Positions 6,984 through 15,317 of a stretch of DNA of 15,374 nt are shown here, one piece after another. Where the stretch lies: the NCBI GenBank assembly GCA_003534175.1, contig DPFD01000172.1:1-15374 (forward strand), given 5' to 3'. Source of the stretch: Chitinophagaceae bacterium. GTDB lineage: Bacteria; Bacteroidota; Bacteroidia; Chitinophagales; Chitinophagaceae. The notes below the pieces were generated by a model. The model ran no database searches and was not told the origin of the DNA. It saw nothing but the letters and a program-made list of their open reading frames with translations. How positions within the stretch are numbered: position 1 is the first letter of the stretch; every line of letters begins with the position of its first letter. A program made the position numbers and the translations under genes.

Positions 6984-8597
6984 ATGTACGATATTACGCA
7001 ACTGAACGATTTGCTCGTACCAGAATTGGTAGATATAGCAGACGAACTAAAAATTCCCCATCCGAAAAAATTAAATAAGGCTGACCTTATTCAACGGATT
7101 ATGGAACAACAGGCAGCAACCACTGAAAAGCCCCGTAGAAAAAGGGTTTTGAAGTCTGATGCAACCGCGGGAAGCCAAGCCCCATTGTTTAAAGAAGATT
7201 CCAAGAAAGAAAGCCCTGCGCGCAAAAAAGCAACCACGGAAAAAAAGCCCCTTAAAAAAGCAGATAAAGAATTAGAGGAGTCTGAACAACCGGTAGAAAT
7301 GGAAGAGGATTTACAACCGATTACCGGTGAAAATTCCATGGTGCCCCCGGCCATTGCCCAAATGCTTCAGGCAGAAGATGAACAACAGGTGGGTGAAACC
7401 ATGGCAGCCCCTGCACCCTCGGCACCGTCCGCATACAAACAACAACCTTACCAAAGACAACCTCCTGTTTTTAATATTGAATTCGATGGTGTAATTCTTG
7501 GTGAAGGGGTGCTGGAAATGATGCCTGATGGGTATGGTTTCCTGCGCAGCAGCGATTACAACTACCTTTCCTCACCGGATGATATTTATGTGTCACCATC
7601 ACAAATCAAGTTATTCGGATTGAAAACCGGTGACACCGTGTACGGTTCCGTAAGGCCACCTAAGGAAGGAGAAAAATACTTTGCCTTACTGAAAGTAGAA
7701 ACCATCAACGGTAAAAGTCCGGAAGAAGTGCGTGATCGTGTTCCCTTCGATTACCTGACACCGTTATTCCCATACGAAAAGCTGAACCTGCATACCCGTG
7801 CGGATAATTACAGCACACGTATCCTGGATTTATTTACGCCCATCGGTAAAGGTCAGCGCGGATTGATTGTTGCCCAGCCGAAAACGGGTAAAACCATGTT
7901 GCTGAAAGAACTGGCCAATGCCATCGCAGAAAATCATCCGGAGTGTTATCTGATGATTGTACTGGTGGATGAAAGGCCGGAAGAGGTAACGGATATGGAA
8001 CGCAGCGTGAAGGCCGAAGTAATTGCTTCAACCTTTGATGAGCCCGCCGAAAAGCACGTGAAAGTAAGTAGCATCGCCCTGCAAAAAGCGAAGCGACTGG
8101 TAGAGTGCGGACATGATGTGGTGATTCTGTTAGATTCCATCACCCGCCTGGCACGTGCGCACAATACCGTGGCTCCTTCATCCGGTAAAGTATTATCGGG
8201 TGGTGTGGAAGCCAACGCCATGCAAAAGCCAAAACAGTTTTTTGGCGCCGCCCGTAAAATTGAAAACGGCGGATCTCTTACCATCATTGCTACCGCCCTG
8301 GTGGATACAGGAAGTAAAATGGATGAAGTGATTTTCGAGGAGTTTAAAGGAACGGGTAACATGGAGTTGCAGCTCGACCGTAAACTTTCGAACAGAAGGA
8401 TTTATCCTGCTATTGATATTGTTTCATCTTCAACGCGCAGAGACGATCTGTTACTCGATAAGGAAACCTTCCAGCGCCTGTGGGTATTGCGTAAGCACAT
8501 GGCCGACATGAATACGGAAGAAGCCCTCAACCTGCTGTTGAAGCACATGAAGGGAACCAAGGACAACGCCGAATTCCTCACCAGTATGAACGGTTAA
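6984..8597 (+). CDS. rho: Transcription termination factor Rho
   Basis: Rho is a hexameric RNA-dependent ATPase and helicase that loads on nascent RNA and ends transcription. The 537-residue product begins with the Rho N-terminal helical domain (1-43). A Lys/Glu/Ala/Pro/Gln-rich, probably disordered insertion follows (about 44-162), absent from the E. coli protein. The cold-shock-like RNA-binding domain is at about 170-245, with DGYGFLRS (182-189). The ATPase core has the P-loop QPKTGKT (298-304), [11 protein letters not shown] (328-338), Walker B VVILLDS (379-385), the Q-loop/R-loop block (406-445) and the arginine-finger region [11 protein letters not shown] (457-467). Residues matching the E. 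coli bicyclomycin contacts I know (PK..KT, DER, DS) are kept, so the site looks canonical. Insertions of this type are usual in Bacteroidota Rho. The gene has a long leader and its own intrinsic terminator. Confidence 0.98.
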   Translation: MYDITQLNDLLVPELVDIADELKIPHPKKLNKADLIQRIMEQQAATTEKPRRKRVLKSDATAGSQAPLFKEDSKKESPARKKATTEKKPLKKADKELEESEQPVEMEEDLQPITGENSMVPPAIAQMLQAEDEQQVGETMAAPAPSAPSAYKQQPYQRQPPVFNIEFDGVILGEGVLEMMPDGYGFLRSSDYNYLSSPDDIYVSPSQIKLFGLKTGDTVYGSVRPPKEGEKYFALLKVETINGKSPEEVRDRVPFDYLTPLFPYEKLNLHTRADNYSTRILDLFTPIGKGQRGLIVAQPKTGKTMLLKELANAIAENHPECYLMIVLVDERPEEVTDMERSVKAEVIASTFDEPAEKHVKVSSIALQKAKRLVECGHDVVILLDSITRLARAHNTVAPSSGKVLSGGVEANAMQKPKQFFGAARKIENGGSLTIIATALVDTGSKMDEVIFEEFKGTGNMELQLDRKLSNRRIYPAIDIVSSSTRRDDLLLDKETFQRLWVLRKHMADMNTEEALNLLLKHMKGTKDNAEFLTSMNG

Positions 8598-8620
8598 TCA
8601 CCGGCATGCTGTAAACGTAT

Positions 8621-8645
8621 AACCCGCCTCGTGCGGGTTTTTTTT
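8621..8645 (+). terminator. Intrinsic terminator after rho
   Basis: AACCCGC (8621-8627) pairs with GCGGGTT (8633-8639) around the loop CTCGT, followed by a T-run to 8645. It begins 24 nt after the rho stop codon and separates rho from the selenium operon. Confidence 0.92.
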
Positions 8646-8723
8646 GCATCGGGTGTATATGGAGGATATTCCGTTGTTTCGGATGTTCTGATTAATTGAT
8701 AAATTGCCAAGCACAATTCTAAT

Positions 8724-9767
8724 TTGGAACGCATCAGCGCACATACTATCTGGAACCAACCCTTACCCGTACTGGATGTTAGAAGTCCGGGGGAGTACAA
8801 CCATGCCCACATCCCCGGCGCCTATTCGTTACCGTTATTTACCGATGAGGAACGCGCTATAGTAGGCACATCCTATAAACGCCAGGGTCGGCAGCAGGCC
8901 ATTTTCAAAGCGCTAGGTTTTTTCAAAATGCAGGAAATGGTGAAGCAGGCAGATAAACTGCTGGCACCATATAAGCAAAAAAATGCTCCTACAGAAGTGC
9001 TGGTACATTGTTGGCGGGGAGGAATGCGCAGCGCTGCTGTAGCCTGGCTGCTGGAATTGTACGGATACAAAGTGCAGGTGTTGGAAGGTGGATACAAGGC
9101 GTTTCGGCAACAGGTGTTGCAGGCTTTTGAAAAACCCTATGCGATCCGGATCGTGGGCGGATATACGGGCAGCGGAAAAACGGAGATACTAACGGAATTG
9201 CATAAACGCGGTGAACAAATCATTGACATCGAAGCACTGGCAGGGCATCGAGGATCAGCCTTTGGTGGGATTGGAAGGCCGCCTCAGCCCACACAGGAAA
9301 TGTTTGAAAACACCCTCGCCCTGCACCTGATGCAAAGCGATGCACAGAAAAGTTTGTGGATGGAAGATGAAAGTCAGCGCATTGGCGTATTAAACATCCC
9401 CCACACATTATGGAAAACCATGCGCAACAGTCCTGTTTATTTTATTGACCTGCCCTTTGAGGTGCGCCTCAGCCATATCGTAGCATCTTATGGCAGCCTG
9501 AACCGTGAAAAGCTGATAGAAGCTGTGCAGCGTATACAGAAAAGACTGGGGCCACTGGAAACCAAAATTTCAACTGAACACCTTCAGTCGGGAAATATCC
9601 GGGAAGCGTTTTCCTTACTGTTGAAATATTACGATAAGTTTTACCTGAAGGGCCTTCATAACCGAAGCAATGTGGCACAACAAGTAACTACTTTTCCCTG
9701 TACAACCGTTACCAACGAATTAATCCACCAAATACTCAATGCATGCACCAACGTAAAATATGGTTGA
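8724..9767 (+). CDS. mnmH/selU: tRNA 2-selenouridine synthase
   Basis: MnmH/SelU replaces sulfur by selenium in 2-thiouridine at the wobble position of tRNAs for Lys, Glu and Gln, using selenophosphate from SelD; in E. coli it passes through a geranylated intermediate. The 347-residue product has a rhodanese domain (about 1-130) with PVLDVRSPGEY (15-25) and the catalytic Cys96 in VHCWRGGMRS. A P-loop domain follows, with GGYTGSGKT (145-153) and the family motif DIEALAGHRGSAFG (168-181). The start is TTG at 8724: an in-frame stop lies at 8700-8702, no ATG or GTG occurs between, and the first internal ATG would remove half of the rhodanese domain. No Shine-Dalgarno is visible. The 3' end overlaps the next gene by 25 nt, and selD comes one gene later, giving a coherent tRNA selenation operon. 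Length agrees with the E. coli enzyme (364 aa). Confidence 0.95.
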   Translation: MERISAHTIWNQPLPVLDVRSPGEYNHAHIPGAYSLPLFTDEERAIVGTSYKRQGRQQAIFKALGFFKMQEMVKQADKLLAPYKQKNAPTEVLVHCWRGGMRSAAVAWLLELYGYKVQVLEGGYKAFRQQVLQAFEKPYAIRIVGGYTGSGKTEILTELHKRGEQIIDIEALAGHRGSAFGGIGRPPQPTQEMFENTLALHLMQSDAQKSLWMEDESQRIGVLNIPHTLWKTMRNSPVYFIDLPFEVRLSHIVASYGSLNREKLIEAVQRIQKRLGPLETKISTEHLQSGNIREAFSLLLKYYDKFYLKGLHNRSNVAQQVTTFPCTTVTNELIHQILNACTNVKYG

Positions 9768-10684
9768 TGTGTTTTTTTCTGTTGTCCGGTAACCTCCTGC
9801 ACGCGCAAGACATCACTGGGTTATGGAAAGGCACGCTGTACAACGATTCCAACCGCCTCACCTACCATTATGAAATTGCTATTTCAGAGGAGAAGAATCG
9901 CCTGTACGGATTTTCACACACCTGGTTTATCCTCAACGATAAACAATACTATGGGGTGAAAAAACTGAAAGTGCGGAAGATGAAAGGGAAAATTGTGACA
10001 GAAGATGACGGACTCATCGCGCACAACTATCCTGTAAAACCCGCTAAAAATGTGAAGCAAATTAACATCCTGGAGTTAACAGAAAGCGATTCCATACGGG
10101 TACTGGCAGGGCCTTTTACTACCAACCGAACCAGGGAGTACGCACCACTTACCGGATCTGTAACATTAAAGCGTACCCAACAATACCGGCAAACATCGCT
10201 CGTGCCTCACCTCGAAGAGCTGCAGCTCAGTCAGGAACTTTCATTCATTGAACCCGCGCCTGCGCCTGCTCAAACGGATGTGGTTACACGTGAACGTTCA
10301 GTGCCACAGGTGCCTTCAGTTAAGCCTGTATTAACGGTGAGCGAGCGTACCAATTCTATCCAGCATGAAATGTTCTATGAGTCTGATAGTTTACACCTCA
10401 CCCTGTATGATAACGGGGAAGTGGATGGTGACAGTGTGAGTGTGTACATGAATGGGGTTCAGTTATTGCATAAAGTGAGACTGAGCACCACGCCTGTTAC
10501 ACTCACTGTTTCCACTCAACAGGCATCTACCATACAACTAGTTATGTATGCCGAAAGCCTTGGAACCATTCCTCCCAATACCGGATTACTGATTGTACGG
10601 GATAAGGGCAAGGTGCATGAAATCAGGTTCAGCAGCAATTTATCCGAAAATGCAGCAATAGTTTTTAAACGAAAAAATAATTAA
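9743..10684 (+). CDS. Secreted protein of unknown function between selU and selD
   Basis: I do not recognise this 313-residue protein. Residues 1-22 form a signal peptide (basic HQRK, then a hydrophobic core, cut after LLHA-Q). The first mature domain (about 23-148) is beta-rich and begins ITGLWKGTLY, like lipocalin-type or small barrel domains that open with a G-x-W. A Pro/Ala/Val-rich linker follows (about 169-198). The C-terminal domain (about 205-313) is another beta-sandwich-like unit with LTLYDNGEVDGDSVSVYMNG and MYAESLGTIPPNTG, a pattern I associate with exported Bacteroidota proteins. It overlaps selU by 25 nt and ends 4 nt before selD, so it is almost surely cotranscribed with both, although its partners are cytoplasmic. 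An alternative ATG at 9767, overlapping the selU stop by one base, would lose the basic n-region, so 9743 is preferred. Confidence 0.85.
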   Translation: MHQRKIWLMCFFLLSGNLLHAQDITGLWKGTLYNDSNRLTYHYEIAISEEKNRLYGFSHTWFILNDKQYYGVKKLKVRKMKGKIVTEDDGLIAHNYPVKPAKNVKQINILELTESDSIRVLAGPFTTNRTREYAPLTGSVTLKRTQQYRQTSLVPHLEELQLSQELSFIEPAPAPAQTDVVTRERSVPQVPSVKPVLTVSERTNSIQHEMFYESDSLHLTLYDNGEVDGDSVSVYMNGVQLLHKVRLSTTPVTLTVSTQQASTIQLVMYAESLGTIPPNTGLLIVRDKGKVHEIRFSSNLSENAAIVFKRKNN

Positions 10685-10688
10685 CGCC

Positions 10689-11744
10689 ATGACAGCAAGC
10701 GAACACAGGCTTACGCAGTTTTCACAGGGTGCCGGGTGCGGATGTAAGATTGATGCCACCGTATTGAAGTCTATCATTGGAAGCGGACCTCACGGTAACG
10801 AATGGCCGAATTTACTGGTGGGTCATCATACCAATGATGATGCCGCGGCATGGCTATGGCAGGATGACAAAGTAATCCTGTCTACCACAGATTTTTTTAC
10901 ACCCGTAGTGGATGATCCGGAACATTACGGCCGAATTGCTGCTGCCAATGCCATCAGCGATGTGTATGCCATGGGAGGTAAACCCCTGATGGCACTCGCT
11001 ATTCTCGGATGGCCGGTGGATGTGTTGCCCGCATCTGTAGCAGCCCGTGTACTGGATGGAGCCAGAGCGGTGTGTACCGAAGCCGGTATACCACTGGCCG
11101 GAGGCCACAGTGTGCATACCAAAGAACCTTTGTTTGGACTCTCGGTTACCGGAGAAGCCGAAGCATCACATGTAAAAAGAAACAATACCGCACAGCCCGG
11201 CGATATCATTTACACTACCAAGGCCATCGGCACCGGAGTGTTGTGCACTGCATTGAAACGCGGTACACTCGAACCTGAATATTATCAACCGCTGGTTCAG
11301 CAAATGGAAACACTGAACTCCGCAGGTACGGCACTCGCGGCTTTACCGGGTATTACTTCCATGACCGACATTACTGGTTTTGGATTGGTTGGCCATTTGT
11401 ATGAAATGATGGAAGGTGCTTCAGTATATGCATCTGTTGAGTACCACCGGGTGCCCGTGCTGCCCGGAGTAATACACTATATTGCTCAAAAGATGATTCC
11501 CGATGCCACCTACCGCAACTGGAACAGCTACAACCCGCATATTCATTTTGAACCCGGAGTGGATGTAATGCAGGCATTCAACCTGCTGCCCGATCCGCAA
11601 ACCAATGGTGGATTGCTGTTTACCTGCAGGCCCGACGCCACCGAAGCTGTGGAAGAACTCTTCAACATTCATGCAAACCAAACACTGTATAAACTGGGCA
11701 CGGTGGTAGCTGCGGGGAACAAACGCATCCGCATCATCCCTTAA
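10689..11744 (+). CDS. selD: Selenide, water dikinase (selenophosphate synthetase)
   Basis: SelD makes selenophosphate from selenide and ATP, the selenium donor for SelU (and, where present, SelA). The 351-residue protein lines up without gaps with the start of E. coli SelD. RLTQFSQGAGCGCKI (7-21) carries the catalytic pair Cys17 and Lys20, with Cys19 also present. NDDAAAW provides metal/ATP-binding aspartates. STTDFFTPVVDDPEHYGRIAA, AISDVYAMGGKPLMALAILGWP and LAGGHS are hallmark blocks of the dimer and nucleotide site. DITGFGLVGHLYEM and DPQTNGGLL are C-terminal landmarks. The catalytic position is Cys, not selenocysteine; there is no in-frame TGA. The gene follows the secreted protein by 4 nt. 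No terminator is visible between its stop and the kinase gene 34 nt downstream. Confidence 0.98.
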   Translation: MTASEHRLTQFSQGAGCGCKIDATVLKSIIGSGPHGNEWPNLLVGHHTNDDAAAWLWQDDKVILSTTDFFTPVVDDPEHYGRIAAANAISDVYAMGGKPLMALAILGWPVDVLPASVAARVLDGARAVCTEAGIPLAGGHSVHTKEPLFGLSVTGEAEASHVKRNNTAQPGDIIYTTKAIGTGVLCTALKRGTLEPEYYQPLVQQMETLNSAGTALAALPGITSMTDITGFGLVGHLYEMMEGASVYASVEYHRVPVLPGVIHYIAQKMIPDATYRNWNSYNPHIHFEPGVDVMQAFNLLPDPQTNGGLLFTCRPDATEAVEELFNIHANQTLYKLGTVVAAGNKRIRIIP

Positions 11745-11778
11745 TTATTAAAAGATTATTCTTAATTTTCTGGGCTGC

Positions 11779-14700
11779 ATGAGACGGTTGATTTTAGCCA
11801 TATGGGTATTTCTTGGTTTACTCTGTACTAACGGTATAGCACAAACGAATAATGAGTTTATACAGATAGGGGTAAATAACGGGCTGTCTCAGAATTCTGT
11901 GCACGATATTTTTCAGGACTCCAAGGGTTTTTTGTGGATTGCCACCGCCGACGGTTTCAACCGTTATGATGGTATTCGGTTTAAAGTGTATAAACACCGT
12001 TATGGCGATACTGCTTCCACCAATATTCCGGCTGATTATATTCAGGCGGGCATTCAGGAAGACAGCAATGAAAATCTCTGGTTAATTGCAGGTGATAACC
12101 TGGTACAGTTTAACAAGCGGAACAATCGTTTTCATACGGTGTACAACCTGCGTAGCAACCCGTTGTTTTCCTTTAACAACAACCAGTGCTTTTTAATGCC
12201 CGTGAGAGATGAAATGTGGGTATTTGGAGCAGGCCATACCATCCTGAAGGTGCAAATCCACAGCAAAAAAGTTCAATTGATGAAGCTGCCGGCAGGTGTG
12301 CAGCATGTTTTTAAAGAGGGCAACGGGAATCGGTTGTTTGTGAATATGCCCAACGGCTGCAACCAGCTGATACCTGAATCCATGCAGTTGGTACCCACCG
12401 GCATCCGGGATTCTGTGCATTCCATTTCCGGTATAGGAGATTATGGATGGGCATATATTTCGAGCAATACCATCCGGCTGTATCACGCCCCTACACGTAC
12501 TACACGGGAGTTGAAAACGATGAATGAAACAGCGGGTGTGAAAGATGCGCAGTTCGTAAACATCACATCCTGGAATAATAACCTGTTGTTTGTGGTGGTA
12601 TCGGGAAAAGGGTTGCTGAAGTATGATTTAAAACACGATAAAACAACTTTTTTCAGCAGCATTCCCGGCGATCCAGGCAGCTTATCCATCAACTACATCA
12701 GAAAAACATTTATTGATCGTTCAGATAATTTATGGCTCGCCACTGAAGGGGGCGGACTGAGTAAACTGGATTTGAAACACCGCAAATTCAACAGCTATCC
12801 CATTGGGGTGTTCAATATCCAAAACCCCGCCAACCTTATGATCAAAAGCATTTTTGCACACGGCAGTACGATTTATGCCGGAACTTTTGCAAAGGGCTTA
12901 TATATGATTGATACAGCCACCCTTGAAGTTCGTGTGAAGCATTACCCGAAGGCAGGTAACAAATCCGCTACAGGGCCAATTACTGTTCTGTATCAGGACA
13001 CACGCAAAAGACTGTGGATGAATGCCGGTAACGTTATCGGTTATACGAATATGCAAACCGGCGAATGGATAGCGTACGACACCCTTCCCGAATCTAATGA
13101 CAATGTGTACAGCATATACGAAGTGGCCCCGGACACTTTTATGATTGGTTGCCTGAAACGGGTGTACCGCGTGATTGCGCTTCCCAACGGCAGGGTTAAA
13201 CTGGATGATTCAAAGGTGTATCAGCATCCCGGCATCAAAGGTCTCGTACAATCTATTGTGCCCAACGGCAAGGGCGAGTGGTACATCGGTATCGTGGAAA
13301 ACGGTTTCCGGCGCTGCCTCATACAGGGAGATACTTTTCAGATGCTCGACAGCGGTATGATGCAAACCGGCGTGAGGCATTTCTATCCTGATGTGGCCAA
13401 TGGCTGGGTGTGGATTGCCTCCGATAACGGGCTGATTGCATATAACGAGCATACCCGAAAATTTGTTCTGTTTGATGAATCAGACGGGTTAAGTAACAGT
13501 CACGTATATGCGATTTTACCCGAGAGTAATCACGCCATATGGATTAGCACGAACAAAGGACTCAACCGCATTGAGTTTGAAAAACATCCGGATAAAATGG
13601 TAGCCATTCGGTCGGTGCAGGTGTTTACTCAAAAGAATGGGTTGCAGTCTAATGAATTCAATTCCGGTGCCTGGTTTGCCTACAACCGTTCACAAATGAT
13701 TTTTGGAGGTGTTACCGGTATCAACTGGTTTAACAACCGGCAAATTGTTTCAAACCATCATAAGCCTGAAGTGGTTTTAACCGGAGTACTGGTGAATGAG
13801 CAACCCGTACAAACCGATACGGCGGTACAATATTTAACCACCCTCCGGCTGCCCCATCAGCAAAACGCACTCTCCGTAACCTTTGCCGCGCTGGAGTTTA
13901 CCAATCCTGAAGTAAACCAATATGCTTACCGGATGGCCGGCGCCGACGATGACTGGGTGCAGGGAAGCCATGAGGTACGCTATGCGGGTTTATCTCCCGG
14001 AACATACCGTTTGTGGGTGAAGGCCTCCAACAACGACGGGGTGTGGGGCGAACCCCGGCAACTGCTGAAGATCATTATCGAACCCCCTTTTTGGCAAACG
14101 TGGTGGTTTAAAGTTTTAGCAGTTATTTTAATTACATCACTCACGGCTATGGGTGTACGATATATTATCCGCAAGCGCGTGAAGGAAAAAATGCGGGCCC
14201 TCGAAATGCAACAGGCACTGAATGAAGAAAGGCTGAGGATTTCCAGGGATATGCATGATGAAATGGGAACAGGCCTTACCAAAATTTCACTGCTCAGTGA
14301 AGTAGCCCGTCAGTCGGAGCTGGGCGCAACGGGCGACAAAACACTCGGGATGCTTCAGGATATTACCGGCACAGCACGCGGACTCACCCAAAAGATGGGT
14401 GAAATTATCTGGATGCTCAATCCGGTAAATGATACGCTGGATAGTTTGGCTGCATACCTGAAAGAATATGTGTTCCTTACCACCGATGCGCTCAACCTCG
14501 ATGTGGTAACCGATTTTCCGGATCAGATTCCATCCGTAAAACTGAGCCACGAGAAGCGCCGTCAGTTGTTGCTGGTTACACGGGAAGCACTGCACAACGC
14601 ATTAAAACACAGCAAGGCCACACAACTTATTTTTGCGCTGGAGGTACAACCCCACGGGTTTCAGTTTGTTTTCAGCGACAATGGCACCGGTTTCTCATCC

Positions 14701-14841
14701 TCCGAAAAGCAATCCCTGAACGGAAAGCACAACGGTTTGAAGAACATGCAGTGGCGAATGGAACAAATCAACGGATTCTTCACGGTAGAATCAGAGCCGG
14801 GTAAAGGAACTACCTTGTTGTATGGAATTGAGGAGGTGTAA
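11779..14841 (+). CDS. Sensor histidine kinase with periplasmic propeller and Y_Y_Y domain
   Basis: The 1020-residue protein starts with a signal peptide (1-21). A long periplasmic two-component-propeller region follows, with clear blades such as GLSQNSVHDIFQDSKGFLWIATADGFNRYDG-type repeats at about 35-65, 300-332, 540-555 and 570-600. A Y_Y_Y domain (about 715-770) leads into one membrane helix (about 774-795). The cytoplasmic part is a HisKA_3-type dimerisation domain with phospho-acceptor His826 in SRDMHDEMG, then an HATPase domain with N-box REALHNALKH (935-944), DNGTGF (967-972), NGLKNM (985-990) and GKGTTL near the end. It has no receiver or DNA-binding domain, unlike hybrid HTCS proteins of polysaccharide loci, so it needs a separate response regulator, which is not in this window. 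The ligand is unknown. It follows selD by 34 nt and may be read through from that operon. Confidence 0.94.
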   Translation: MRRLILAIWVFLGLLCTNGIAQTNNEFIQIGVNNGLSQNSVHDIFQDSKGFLWIATADGFNRYDGIRFKVYKHRYGDTASTNIPADYIQAGIQEDSNENLWLIAGDNLVQFNKRNNRFHTVYNLRSNPLFSFNNNQCFLMPVRDEMWVFGAGHTILKVQIHSKKVQLMKLPAGVQHVFKEGNGNRLFVNMPNGCNQLIPESMQLVPTGIRDSVHSISGIGDYGWAYISSNTIRLYHAPTRTTRELKTMNETAGVKDAQFVNITSWNNNLLFVVVSGKGLLKYDLKHDKTTFFSSIPGDPGSLSINYIRKTFIDRSDNLWLATEGGGLSKLDLKHRKFNSYPIGVFNIQNPANLMIKSIFAHGSTIYAGTFAKGLYMIDTATLEVRVKHYPKAGNKSATGPITVLYQDTRKRLWMNAGNVIGYTNMQTGEWIAYDTLPESNDNVYSIYEVAPDTFMIGCLKRVYRVIALPNGRVKLDDSKVYQHPGIKGLVQSIVPNGKGEWYIGIVENGFRRCLIQGDTFQMLDSGMMQTGVRHFYPDVANGWVWIASDNGLIAYNEHTRKFVLFDESDGLSNSHVYAILPESNHAIWISTNKGLNRIEFEKHPDKMVAIRSVQVFTQKNGLQSNEFNSGAWFAYNRSQMIFGGVTGINWFNNRQIVSNHHKPEVVLTGVLVNEQPVQTDTAVQYLTTLRLPHQQNALSVTFAALEFTNPEVNQYAYRMAGADDDWVQGSHEVRYAGLSPGTYRLWVKASNNDGVWGEPRQLLKIIIEPPFWQTWWFKVLAVILITSLTAMGVRYIIRKRVKEKMRALEMQQALNEERLRISRDMHDEMGTGLTKISLLSEVARQSELGATGDKTLGMLQDITGTARGLTQKMGEIIWMLNPVNDTLDSLAAYLKEYVFLTTDALNLDVVTDFPDQIPSVKLSHEKRRQLLLVTREALHNALKHSKATQLIFALEVQPHGFQFVFSDNGTGFSSSEKQSLNGKHNGLKNMQWRMEQINGFFTVESEPGKGTTLLYGIEEV

Positions 14842-14843
14842 AT

Positions 14844-15317
14844 TTATAGTACGAGGTGTTCTTTCTTACGTACCTTATCAATCGGAATTTCAGTAACCAG
14901 TTGCACACCATTGATGCTTTTCAACGCCTGCACCAGCTCACGGGCATCTTCATCATACTCAAAATCGCCCTTCATCAGCCAGATAAAATCTATGTGCTTG
15001 TAATCGGGCAACAACGGTTCACCTTTATTCTGGTTGTGGTAAATCAGGTGCTGAAGCGCATACCCGGGAACGTTATATTCAAAAACGGAAAAGAAGAAGT
15101 CCATTGCTTTTTGTTTCTTCTGCACACTCTTTTTCTTCAACAACTGTATAGTGGCTTCCGGTATCGCCCTGAAACGATATCCCAGTAAGGCATTTACATG
15201 CCAGATAAAATTGTAATCGTTCAGAGGAGCAACTACTCCCAGCATCTTTGCGTCCTCAAAAAAACTGTTGGTGGAATCATCCCAGTCCAGCGTTACCAGT
15301 TTTTTCATGGTGTACAT
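14844..15317 (-). CDS. IPExxxVDY family protein, divergent signature
   Basis: This is a 157-residue acidic and aromatic-rich protein with no signal peptide. The signature block of the Bacteroidota IPExxxVDY family is recognisable at 103-111 as LPDYKHIDF. Every family position is conservatively changed (I to L, E to D, V to I, Y to F) except the Pro and the Asp. The surroundings fit the family too: a hydrophobic helix with FIWHVNALLGYRF near 37-49 and FIWLMKGDF after the signature. The function is not established to my knowledge. Two starts are possible: the ATG at 15317 directly follows the stop of the upstream gene, and the ATG at 15308 (MKKL) would drop three residues; I keep the first but am not sure. 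The gene converges on the histidine kinase with two bases between stop codons. Confidence 0.8.
   Translation of the reverse strand: MYTMKKLVTLDWDDSTNSFFEDAKMLGVVAPLNDYNFIWHVNALLGYRFRAIPEATIQLLKKKSVQKKQKAMDFFFSVFEYNVPGYALQHLIYHNQNKGEPLLPDYKHIDFIWLMKGDFEYDEDARELVQALKSINGVQLVTEIPIDKVRKKEHLVL

Noticed and set aside
7946..8362. 138-residue - strand frame inside rho
   Set aside because: It is an antisense shadow of the conserved Rho ATPase core.
9767..9769. Alternative start of the secreted protein overlapping the selU stop by one base
   Set aside because: It would remove the basic n-region of the signal peptide, while the start at 9743 gives a normal one.
10689..11744. Selenocysteine in SelD
   Set aside because: The catalytic residue 17 is encoded as Cys and the frame has no internal TGA.
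11779..14841. Hybrid HTCS regulator of a polysaccharide utilisation locus
   Set aside because: The protein ends after the HATPase domain with no receiver or AraC-type region, and no SusC/SusD or glycoside hydrolase genes are in the window.
14856..15188. 110-residue + strand frame opposite the IPExxxVDY gene
   Set aside because: It is the antisense of a recognisable gene and has no motif or plausible start signal of its own.
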